64,000 nt of DNA from an uncultured Cohaesibacter sp. (GTDB lineage Bacteria; Pseudomonadota; Alphaproteobacteria; Rhizobiales; Cohaesibacteraceae): the NCBI RefSeq assembly GCF_963676485.1, contig NZ_OY781114.1, positions 620,001 through 684,000 on the forward strand. Direction: 5' to 3'. Under the pieces are notes generated by a model, which saw nothing but the letters and a program-made list of their open reading frames with translations, was not told the origin of the DNA and ran no database searches. A program made the position numbers and the translations under genes. Positions 48,560-56,173 of the stretch are shown piece after piece; position 1 is the stretch's first letter, and each line of letters opens with the position of its first letter.

Positions 48560-48710
48560 AGCAGCAGGTCAAACCAAGGCGTCATAATTTTTGTGCATGG
48601 ATATTGCTCCGGCCCTTCAAGCGGGAAACGGGGCCGAAAGATACGCAAAGCAATATAACAACGGGCCGCAGGACCTATCCCGTGGACCCGGCATTTAAAG
48701 GAGCCCAACC

Positions 48711-49547
48711 ATGGCCATTAAAGACGTAGTCTGCGTTTTGGACATTGAAACGGATCTCACAACAGCCACAGTTCAGATAGCGAGCGAGCTGGCCGCAAAG
48801 ATGGATGCCCATCTGACCGGTGTCGCCCCCCTGATTGAGCCCGTTGTGCCAGCGCTCATGGTTCAGCCTGTCCCTGACCAATTCATTACCGACGCTCGCA
48901 ACCGCGCCAAGGAAAAAGCGGAATCCGCCATCGAGCGCTTTTCCGACTATGCCAAAGTCAACAATCTGCCCTTTGAAACCCGCATCCTGGACATCATGCC
49001 CGGCGGGCTCGATACGTTGCTCAACCATGCTCGCATGTGCGACCTGATTATCATCGGGCAAGACCATCCGGACCGCCCTGAGCCTCTCAGAGTGGACCTG
49101 ATTGAAGCTGCCCTGTTCGATTCTGGCCGCCCGATCATGATCGTGCCTTATGTTGGCGTGGAAGCCTTCTCAGCCAAGAAGATCATGGTGGCATGGGATG
49201 GTTCGAAAACATCAGCACATGCGGTTTATGCCGCCATGTCCATTCTGGAAAAGGCCGACGAAGTGGAAGTGGTCATGGTGGATGCAGAAAAACTGCACCT
49301 GCCGGGTGATCCGGGGGCTGATCTGGCGGTTTATCTGTCGCGCCACGGCGTCAATGTCTCTGTTCAGAAGATTGCCTCGACTGAGGAAGGCGTTGCAGAC
49401 GCGTTGATCAAATATGTTGAGGCCAATGGCAATGATCTGGTCGTCATGGGCGGCTATGGACATAGCCGTGTTCGGGAATTTGTGCTTGGTGGCGCTACCC
49501 GCGGGATGCTGGAATCCATGCCAGTGCCCTGCCTGATGGCGCATTGA
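48711..49547 (+). CDS. Tandem universal stress protein (UspA family)
   Basis: A 278-aa protein with two Usp domains (about 1-145 and 150-278). The second keeps the ATP-binding motif GGYGHSRVREFVLGGATR and the AWDGSKTSAHAVYAAM block; the first is degenerate (DLIIIGQDHPDRPEPLRVDLIEAALFDSGRP). Tandem Usp proteins are known members of low-oxygen regulons in alphaproteobacteria. AAGGAG lies 7 nt before the ATG. The FNR-type box upstream and terminator downstream make it a single-gene unit. Confidence 0.93.
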   Translation: MAIKDVVCVLDIETDLTTATVQIASELAAKMDAHLTGVAPLIEPVVPALMVQPVPDQFITDARNRAKEKAESAIERFSDYAKVNNLPFETRILDIMPGGLDTLLNHARMCDLIIIGQDHPDRPEPLRVDLIEAALFDSGRPIMIVPYVGVEAFSAKKIMVAWDGSKTSAHAVYAAMSILEKADEVEVVMVDAEKLHLPGDPGADLAVYLSRHGVNVSVQKIASTEEGVADALIKYVEANGNDLVVMGGYGHSRVREFVLGGATRGMLESMPVPCLMAH

Positions 49548-49578
49548 TCATCCGCGACCAGCATGAAACAACAAATGA

Positions 49579-49609
49579 AAACCCGGTGCCACTCAGGCAC
49601 TGGGTTTTA
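49579..49609. terminator. Terminator of the universal stress protein gene
   Basis: AAAACCCGGTGCC pairs with GGCACTGGGTTTT (one G-T pair) around a 5-nt loop, with T-runs on both strands, so it can also serve the convergent gene. Confidence 0.85.
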
Positions 49610-49634
49610 TTGTCTTGCGGGGCAAGCATACCGA

Positions 49635-49988
49635 TTATTTGAAAAAGATAGCCCAGCTCAAGACCAACTGGATCAGGGCAAAAATTGGCAGCCATGTATG
49701 GCGCAATTGTTCCACTGACATCAATTGCTTGATCTCATCCTGCTTTTTGAGCCGGCGCTCCACGCGCTCAAGCCTTGTTTCGACCGCAAGGCTCTTGAGG
49801 TGAATGTCTTCAATAGGGGCGACTTGATGGAGCAGCATATTGATTTGCTCCTTCAGATCTCCCATCTGCTTGGCGACCATTTTCGCATCGGACGAATGCC
49901 CATAGTCAGCAGCCCGGATCTTATTACCCAAGCTATTGATGTCAGACCTGATCCTTCGGATCTCGTTGGTAAACTCTTCTGGTTCCAC
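49635..49988 (-). CDS. Small coiled-coil protein with C-terminal membrane anchor
   Basis: A 117-aa protein, mostly helical and charged (residues 1-90, heptad-like, EIRRIRSDINSLGNKI...VETRLERVERRLKKQDEI) with one membrane helix at the extreme C-terminus (about 98-116). This tail-anchored layout suggests a cytosolic coiled coil tethered to the inner membrane. No family recognised. The GTG start has GGGAGG 6 nt upstream. It is convergent with the universal stress protein gene. Confidence 0.75.
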   Translation of the reverse strand: MEPEEFTNEIRRIRSDINSLGNKIRAADYGHSSDAKMVAKQMGDLKEQINMLLHQVAPIEDIHLKSLAVETRLERVERRLKKQDEIKQLMSVEQLRHTWLPIFALIQLVLSWAIFFK

Positions 49989-50469
49989 TGTTGGCCTCCC
50001 AGCAGCAATTCCACTACTTTTCTTCAGGTTAGCAGCAAGGTTTTAAAATTTTGTTCATACGCTTCAAATTCTTACCACGAAAAAGAAGGGAAATTTATTA
50101 AATACACCAAGGTTTCAAATATATTCACATAAATAATTCAATTAAAATTTTAATTTTAATTTCAATAAACAATAGTTCCATACCCAATAAATCCACCAAC
50201 TATTTTAAAAATACTTTCAACCACACCATCTTGATGAATTTCTGTTCGTTAAGGATAATTCGAAATTTCGCTTTGAGTTTGTTCAGCCTTTTTGAAAATA
50301 GGCCCTGAGCCCTGATTTTGTCGCTAATACGTGCCTTATACTTCTGGTCAATTTGACGTGAAAGTCTTTGAGAATCGAACAACTTTCACCGAAACTGGAA
50401 GCTGCAAGATATTTCAGGCACATGCCCTCGACGACGCTGTGTTCCCTTAGGCAGAGGCTCCGACTTCAA
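49989..50469. other. AT-rich intergenic region upstream of the Pat-like gene
   Basis: Nearly 480 bp without a gene, strikingly AT-rich between 50040 and 50220 compared with the rest of the window. It holds the promoters of two divergent genes. TTGAGTTTGTTCAG at 50273-50286 is one base off TTGA-N6-TCAA and is too weak to call. Confidence 0.5.
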
Positions 50470-53184
50470 ATGAGCAGTTTCAATCTCGATGTATTCTTCC
50501 GCCCTCGCAACGTCGCCCTCATTGGGGCTTCTTCCAAGGCAGGCAGCATAGGCAATGCGCTGGTGCGAAATCTTCTCGAAGGGCGCTATAAGGACAAGCT
50601 CTATCTGGTGAACCCCAGAGGCGGCGAATTGGAGGGGCTACCGCTTTACAAATCCATTGACGACATCGATGCGAAGATCGATCTGGCTATCGTCGCCATT
50701 GCCCCACCATCGGTTATCGAGACCATTGAGCAATTGGGCCAAAAGGGATGCCGCGGTGCCATCATTCTCTCCATCGCCATGGGCTCTGGCGCGGGGTCGC
50801 TAGCCGAAGAAGCTGCAAAGGTAGGAGCGCGATACCATATGCGCCTGCTCGGCCCCAACACCATCGGGGTGATGTCGCCTGCGGCCGGCCTCAATGCCTC
50901 CTTCAGCCATGTGCCAGGCCTTGCGGGCGATCTGGGTCTGATCTCCCAATCGAGTGCAATCGTCACCTCCGTCGCGGAATGGGCAAGCCACAACAATGTC
51001 GGCTTTACCGGCCTCGTTGCTCTGGGCGACAAGGTTGATGTCGATATCGCCGACATGCTGGACTATTTCGCGATGGATGCGCGGACGCGAGCCATCGTGC
51101 TCTATATTGAAAATATCAGGGATTCCCGCAAATTCATGACCTCGGCCCGTGCTGCTGCCCGCGCCAAGCCGGTTATCCTGATGAAAACCGGCCGTCACCC
51201 TCAAGGGCTTGCTGCAGTTGCCTCGCGCAAAAGCGCCTTGGCAGGCGCCGATGAAGTTTATGATGCCGCGTTCGAACGCGCAGGCATGCTCAGGGTTTTC
51301 AGCCTGCAAGAAATCTTCGATGCCGTTGAAACGCTCACCCATATCCGGACCCTGAAGGGATCCGATTTGGCCATCGTAGCCAACAGCAATGGCGTTGGCG
51401 TGTTGGCCGTTGACCATCTGGTCGAACAAGGTGGTAATCTTGCGACACTGAATGAGGAAACCATTGCCAGTCTGGACGCCATTTTGCCAGAAGGCTGGTC
51501 ACGCAACAATCCCGTTTACATCGTCACCGATGCTGACACTGCCCGCTACAAGGCGGCCCTTGATGTGGTGATGGACGACAAGGGGGTGCATGCCGTACTC
51601 GGCCTTTTCTGCCCCTCGGCCATCGGCTCAAGCGAAGACGCAGCCCGCGCTGTTGTCGATTTGATGGCTGAACGCAAGAAAGCAGGCAAAAGGCGGATTC
51701 CGGTGTTTGCCGTCCGACTTGGCGGCGGCCCGGATCTTGTCAAACTTTATGAAGATGCCGACATTGCCCATTTCGAAACACCGGCAGATGCGATTCAAGG
51801 CATTTCCTATGTCTTGCGCCATATGAAAGCGCAGGACCAGCTCATGTTGATGCCTCCCGCATTGGGGACTTTCCAGCCTGATTATGAAGAGGCACGCACC
51901 GTCATCGATGAAGCCCTGATGGAAGGGCATGAATGTCTGGATGCAGTGGACGTCTCCAAACTTCTAAAAGCCTATGGATTGCCGATGGCAGCCTCTTATG
52001 CCGCCAGCAATGCCGTGGAAGCAGCACAATTGTCAGCGCCTATTCTCTCGGCTCATGGCGCGGCTGTCGTCAAGATCGATAGCCCCGATATCCGCTTCAA
52101 ATCCGATATTGGCGGGGTCGTTCTGGGATTGACCAACACTGGTGCAGTGGCAACGGCGGCCCAGCAGGTACTCGAGCGCGCCAAAGACGCCTATCCAGAC
52201 GCAGATATCAAGGGCGTCACCGTGCATCCGATGATCCGCAAACCACACGCCATCGAGCTGCTGGCGGGTATGATGGTGGATGAAGTCTTCGGCCCGGTCA
52301 TGGTCTTCGGGCGCGGCGGCACGGCAGTCGAAGTCATCCGTGACAAGGCGCTGGCCCTGCCACCGCTTGATCTGTTATCCGCGCGGGCGATGATCGAGAA
52401 GACGCGGGTCAATCGCCGCCTTGAGGGCTATCGCGATACGGCGCCTTGCGACAAGGGAGCGTTGGCCGAAATGCTGGTACGCATGAGCCAGATGATTTCC
52501 GATTTTCCGGAAATTCAGGAGTTGGATTTCAATCCCGTATTGGCCGATGCCAGCGGGAATGTCATTGCAGATGCGCAAGTAAGGGTGACCAAGGTAGATG
52601 ATCATGAGCACCCCCATGAACGCTTTGCCATCAAGCCCTACCCCAGCGAATGGGAGCAGGAGCGCACCCTCAAGGATGGACGCATTGTCTTCATCCGCCC
52701 CATGCGCCCGGAGGACGAAGCGCTGTTTCCCGCCTTCTTCGATCGGGTTACGGACGACGATATGCGCCTTCGTTTCTTCTCGTCAGCGCGCAGCCTGAGC
52801 CACGCCTTCATCGCACGGCTGACACAGATAGATTATGCCAGATCGATGGCCTTCATCGCAGTGGACAAACAAAATGGCGAGATGCTCGGCTCCGTGCGCC
52901 TGATGGGCGATGCGAACCATGAGAAAGGCGAATATGCCGTGATGGTGCGATCCGACCTTAAGGGGCTGGGAATGGGCTGGATGCTGATGAAGCTCATTTT
53001 GGCCTATGCCGAGAAGGATGGCTTCAAGGAAGTGGAGGGAGAGGTGTTGCGCTCCAACCAGACCATGCGACAGATGTGCGAAGCGCTCGGTTTTGAAACC
53101 CACATGGACCCCGATGACCCGGATCTGGTGCGCATGATTTTCAAGGTGCCGAATATCTCGAGAAAAATCGCCAAGCTGATCTAG
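50470..53184 (+). CDS. Pat-like protein: acyl-CoA synthetase (NDP-forming)-type and GNAT acetyltransferase fusion
   Basis: A protein of about 904 aa. The order is CoA-binding domain (FFRPRNVALIGASSKAGSIGNALVRNLLEG, 8-130), succinyl-CoA-ligase-like domains (150-450, with HGAAVVKIDSPDIRFKSDIGGVVLG beginning the ATP-grasp at about 490-700) and a C-terminal GNAT domain (about 740-890; VFIRPMRPEDEALFPAFF, VRSDLKGLGMGWMLMKLI). This is the architecture of the Pat/PatZ lysine acetyltransferases, which acetylate acetyl-CoA synthetase and other proteins. The active-site histidine expected in NDP-forming synthetases near the SQSSA block is not evident (LISQSSAIVTSV). The start is uncertain: ATGs at 50422 and 50470 and a TTG at 50368. 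Confidence 0.92.
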   Translation: MSSFNLDVFFRPRNVALIGASSKAGSIGNALVRNLLEGRYKDKLYLVNPRGGELEGLPLYKSIDDIDAKIDLAIVAIAPPSVIETIEQLGQKGCRGAIILSIAMGSGAGSLAEEAAKVGARYHMRLLGPNTIGVMSPAAGLNASFSHVPGLAGDLGLISQSSAIVTSVAEWASHNNVGFTGLVALGDKVDVDIADMLDYFAMDARTRAIVLYIENIRDSRKFMTSARAAARAKPVILMKTGRHPQGLAAVASRKSALAGADEVYDAAFERAGMLRVFSLQEIFDAVETLTHIRTLKGSDLAIVANSNGVGVLAVDHLVEQGGNLATLNEETIASLDAILPEGWSRNNPVYIVTDADTARYKAALDVVMDDKGVHAVLGLFCPSAIGSSEDAARAVVDLMAERKKAGKRRIPVFAVRLGGGPDLVKLYEDADIAHFETPADAIQGISYVLRHMKAQDQLMLMPPALGTFQPDYEEARTVIDEALMEGHECLDAVDVSKLLKAYGLPMAASYAASNAVEAAQLSAPILSAHGAAVVKIDSPDIRFKSDIGGVVLGLTNTGAVATAAQQVLERAKDAYPDADIKGVTVHPMIRKPHAIELLAGMMVDEVFGPVMVFGRGGTAVEVIRDKALALPPLDLLSARAMIEKTRVNRRLEGYRDTAPCDKGALAEMLVRMSQMISDFPEIQELDFNPVLADASGNVIADAQVRVTKVDDHEHPHERFAIKPYPSEWEQERTLKDGRIVFIRPMRPEDEALFPAFFDRVTDDDMRLRFFSSARSLSHAFIARLTQIDYARSMAFIAVDKQNGEMLGSVRLMGDANHEKGEYAVMVRSDLKGLGMGWMLMKLILAYAEKDGFKEVEGEVLRSNQTMRQMCEALGFETHMDPDDPDLVRMIFKVPNISRKIAKLI

Positions 53185-53223
53185 AGGCAATCAACGAATA
53201 GGCATCATCAGCTGAAAGGATAA

Positions 53224-53260
53224 ACGGGAGTGCAATATTGGGGGACAATTGCACTCCCGT
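53224..53260 (+). terminator. Hairpin terminator after the Pat-like gene
   Basis: ACGGGAGTGCAAT is exactly complementary to 53248-53260 (13 bp, 11-nt loop). Only a short T stretch (CCTTTAG) follows. Confidence 0.75.
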
Positions 53261-53582
53261 CCTTTAGAAAAGCATTCCCGAAGACGACCGCACTCGCCTT
53301 CCCTGCTTTCCTGTCTGCCATGTTCCTTGCGCCGGGCTCTCTTTTCACTTGCTAAATCTGGCAAGAAAACAAGTTCATCTTTGCGGAAGCCCGGGGCTCT
53401 TCCTCATGGCCTCCAATGCAAAGACAAAAATAGCATCCCGATTCGTCCTTTTGCCCTCGTTGATATGACTCAATTGTCGCCCCAAAGTCTGAACGGAACA
53501 TTATATCACCCATTAGTTTTCAACAGTATTATGTATCTTTATTTTTCACAAAACCAATTTTAATACCGATCAAATACCATTG
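53261..53582. other. Intergenic region after the Pat-like gene
   Basis: About 320 bp with no gene between convergent units. It contains TTGATATGACTCAA (53460-53473), which fits TTGA-N6-TCAA but has no gene start nearby. Confidence 0.4.
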
Positions 53583-53960
53583 TCAGACCGTCTCAACCGT
53601 CGATACCTGAAAGGTAAAGAGGTCTCCATCTTCGTCTTTGATCGAAACATATTCGCCCGGCACAAAAGCATGTTTACCAAAGCGATAGCCAGCCTCGACA
53701 TCGTCTTCTCCGTCAATATCATAGGTAAAGGCCCAACTGCCGCCGGGCCGATGAACAAGATGGCCATGCTCGTCATTCTCTCCTTGCCAGAAGCGACGCA
53801 CACGACATAGCTCCCTATGCGTACGCCAGATTTCGGCATCAATGAATCCCTCCTCGTCCAAAGGCGCGACGAATTCATAGCCGTGCATCGCACTGCCGTT
53901 GGGATGGTCCGCATTGCGCGCCAGATTAAGGCGGATTTTCTTCATAGTGCCATTGGCCAT
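53583..53960 (-). CDS. Conserved hypothetical protein
   Basis: A 125-aa soluble acidic protein with no signal peptide or membrane helix and no family I can name. It reads as a small beta-rich domain: MKKIRLNLARNADHPNGSAMHGYEFVAPLD, RTHRELCRVRRFWQGENDEHGHLVHRPGGSWAFTYDID, and FVPGEYVSIKDEDGDLFTFQVSTVE. GGGGAGGA lies 7 nt before the ATG, so expression is likely. An FNR-type box about 235 bp upstream could drive it, since a CATAAG element lies at a suitable distance on this strand. Confidence 0.8.
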   Translation of the reverse strand: MANGTMKKIRLNLARNADHPNGSAMHGYEFVAPLDEEGFIDAEIWRTHRELCRVRRFWQGENDEHGHLVHRPGGSWAFTYDIDGEDDVEAGYRFGKHAFVPGEYVSIKDEDGDLFTFQVSTVETV

Positions 53961-54190
53961 TTCCAGTTCCTCCCCATGTTTCTGCCTGATCTGCTGCCTG
54001 CTTGTTTATAATCATTATAAAGCACTTGGCCTGGATACGATCGATTACCCTATCAGGGATAGAATTGACGCAAAGAGCCTGTGCTTCTTATTTCCAGACA
54101 ACAAAGACAATCAATTTACTCCCTAATTCATACTACAAATTCAAACATAAAACGATGATAATACTTATGTATTTCTACTTTTTACTTATC

Positions 54191-54204
54191 TTGATTTCCA
54201 TCAA
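54191..54204. promoter_or_regulatory. FNR/FixK-type box between divergent genes
   Basis: TTGATTTCCATCAA is a perfect TTGAT-N4-ATCAA palindrome. It lies 118 bp before the APH-AAA gene (plus strand) and about 230 bp before the 125-aa gene (minus strand). The plus-strand flank is GC-rich with no -10 at the expected distance; on the minus strand CATAAG (54169-54164) fits better. Confidence 0.65.
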
Positions 54205-54321
54205 TGCATGTACAGGCCATCACCGCCAAACTCCGGGCCGACCTCTCAGCACGCATTTGGTGTCGGTTTACAAGCATTGAGAGATAACACCCCAAGTAAA
54301 AGGCGATCAGGACCAGATCCA

Positions 54322-56118
54322 ATGGGCATTCAACGTTCCCAAGGCAGAAGACCAGCTCCAGTGGGCAGAGCCCCCGAAGCTGAAGGCGCGCTCGGCAAAG
54401 CCGCTTCGCACGCCAAGGACCGCTACCAGTCCATTCAGGAACGGGTTGTGGCCTTTCTTGGCGATCCGCGCAGCTATGGGTTGGATGCACCTGTCGAGCG
54501 TCTGGAGACGCCTCAGTTCCTGTTTTTCGTGGCTGGTCCTTTTTGCTACAAACTGCTGCGCTGTAATGCGCTTGGCCGAAGTGAGCCATTTTCCCTTGCC
54601 CAGCGTCATAGTCTTGCTGCGCAGGAAGTGCTTCTGGGGCGCAGCTACGCGCCGGAGCTTTACCTTGATCTCATTCCCATTCGTGAGCGCGGCACGACAC
54701 TCACCATGCAACTGCCTGTGCCGGATGCCGAAGAGAATGCACAAGAGGTTATCAGCCATGGAGACGAAAGCGCGATCGTAGACTGGGTCATCGTTCTGCG
54801 CCGCTATGATTTCTCCAAACGCTACGATCATTTTGCCGAAATCTATCAGCCCAATTTTTCCGAATGTCGGGATCTGGCCCGGCTTGTTCCGCAGGGGCAG
54901 ACCTTCGAGCATTCCAGCGCTCATGTGCATTCATGGCTCATGTTGATGGATGAAATGTTTGATGATCTGGAACCGGTGGTGCGCAAGTTGGCCAAAAAGT
55001 CACGCAAGACCACCTTACGGGCCTGCTTCAATCGGGCTCAGGATCAGCTTGAGCGTATGAAAGACGCGATTTATCGGCGCGCAGAGCGGGGACTTTTTGC
55101 TCAGATCCATGGCAACCTGCGCCTGCGCAACGTCGTCAAACTGAGCGATGGACTGCGAATGGTCAATCCCAAGGTCAATGGCTCCAAGAGCCTGATGCGT
55201 GACCATATCGGGGATCCATTCTACGACCTTGCCACATTGATTGGAGAATTGTGGTCGCGCGATTTCTCGCGTCAGGCCAACTGGGTCTTCTCGCACTATT
55301 GCAACCGTCTGTTTGACAGTCACGCTCTTGAAGGGTTGCAGGTGCTGGATCTTTATATCTTTTTGCAGGCTCTCGCCGATGCCAAGACCATCAAGGCAAC
55401 TGTGAATGCCCGGGCTTCATCAGTCCAGCCGCTGCCCTCTGCCCTGCTGCGCGGCGGCACCGAAGAAAGTGTCCTGCAAGGCCATATGAAAACCGCGCGC
55501 GATAGCTTGCTGCATGATGAAGCGCGCCTGATTGCCATCAATGGGGCGAGCCAGTCGGACCGCTCCAATCTGGCGCGCCTGCTTGCTCCGATCACCGGCC
55601 GTATGCCCGGAGCGCTCTATCTATCTGCCGAGCAGGAATGTCTGGCTCTCTATGAAGTGGACACCAAGGAACAGCTGCCGCAATCAGCATTACGAGACTC
55701 TGTTTGGGACTTGGTCTACCGGCGCATGATGGAAAAGGCCCGTCTGGCGCTGGCTGCTGGCTATTCGGTTATTCTTGAAGGACCGTTCGACCAGCCGATC
55801 CATAGTGAAATGCTGGAAGATCTGGCCGACGAAATGGGGATGTCTGCGTCTTTTGTCGCTCTTACCCTGCTCAAATGCCGAGAAGAGGATCTGCGCAGAC
55901 GGGAGGCGCTTTCAGCCTTCTTGCCGCAGCATCTGGAACCCCGGCAGTTTGCGGCCCCTACGACGGGCAACGAGCCTCTGCAAAGCACCCAGAGCGTCAG
56001 GGAGCCCATGCGCTGGATCGAGCTGGATGCAACAAAGTCGGTCAGCGATCAATTGAGCCTTGCCCTTTGCCACATCAACGCTGCCTGGACACCAACAGAG
56101 CGCAAAACCCTGCATTGA
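54322..56118 (+). CDS. APH-like plus AAA-kinase-like two-domain protein, catalytic residues degenerate
   Basis: A 598-aa protein matching the layout of the COG2187/COG0645 fusion (aminoglycoside-phosphotransferase-like domain, about 35-320, then a P-loop kinase-like domain, about 400-590). The key residues differ: the Brenner motif is HGNLRLRN (263-270) instead of HGDLHxxN, the metal-binding Asp segment reads MVNPKVNG (280-287) instead of FDxIEFN, and the Walker A region reads GASQSDRS (408-415) with Arg for Lys. Nucleotide phosphotransfer is therefore doubtful. The ATG at 54322 has AGGA 9 nt upstream; an ATG at 54208 abuts the FNR box and is unlikely if that box drives this gene. Confidence 0.85.
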   Translation: MGIQRSQGRRPAPVGRAPEAEGALGKAASHAKDRYQSIQERVVAFLGDPRSYGLDAPVERLETPQFLFFVAGPFCYKLLRCNALGRSEPFSLAQRHSLAAQEVLLGRSYAPELYLDLIPIRERGTTLTMQLPVPDAEENAQEVISHGDESAIVDWVIVLRRYDFSKRYDHFAEIYQPNFSECRDLARLVPQGQTFEHSSAHVHSWLMLMDEMFDDLEPVVRKLAKKSRKTTLRACFNRAQDQLERMKDAIYRRAERGLFAQIHGNLRLRNVVKLSDGLRMVNPKVNGSKSLMRDHIGDPFYDLATLIGELWSRDFSRQANWVFSHYCNRLFDSHALEGLQVLDLYIFLQALADAKTIKATVNARASSVQPLPSALLRGGTEESVLQGHMKTARDSLLHDEARLIAINGASQSDRSNLARLLAPITGRMPGALYLSAEQECLALYEVDTKEQLPQSALRDSVWDLVYRRMMEKARLALAAGYSVILEGPFDQPIHSEMLEDLADEMGMSASFVALTLLKCREEDLRRREALSAFLPQHLEPRQFAAPTTGNEPLQSTQSVREPMRWIELDATKSVSDQLSLALCHINAAWTPTERKTLH

Positions 56119-56173
56119 GCTTTTGTGTTTTTCCGCATTTGCAGCGCATTCAAACTGCGCTTTACCGGGTCCC

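Noticed and set aside
50273-50286. TTGAGTTTGTTCAG upstream of the Pat-like gene as an FNR box
   Set aside because: One conserved base is missing and the first half-site deviates from TTGAT; AT-rich DNA gives such near-matches often.
53460-53473. TTGATATGACTCAA, fitting TTGA-N6-TCAA
   Set aside because: It lies between convergent genes with no start codon at promoter distance on either strand; probably a chance match.
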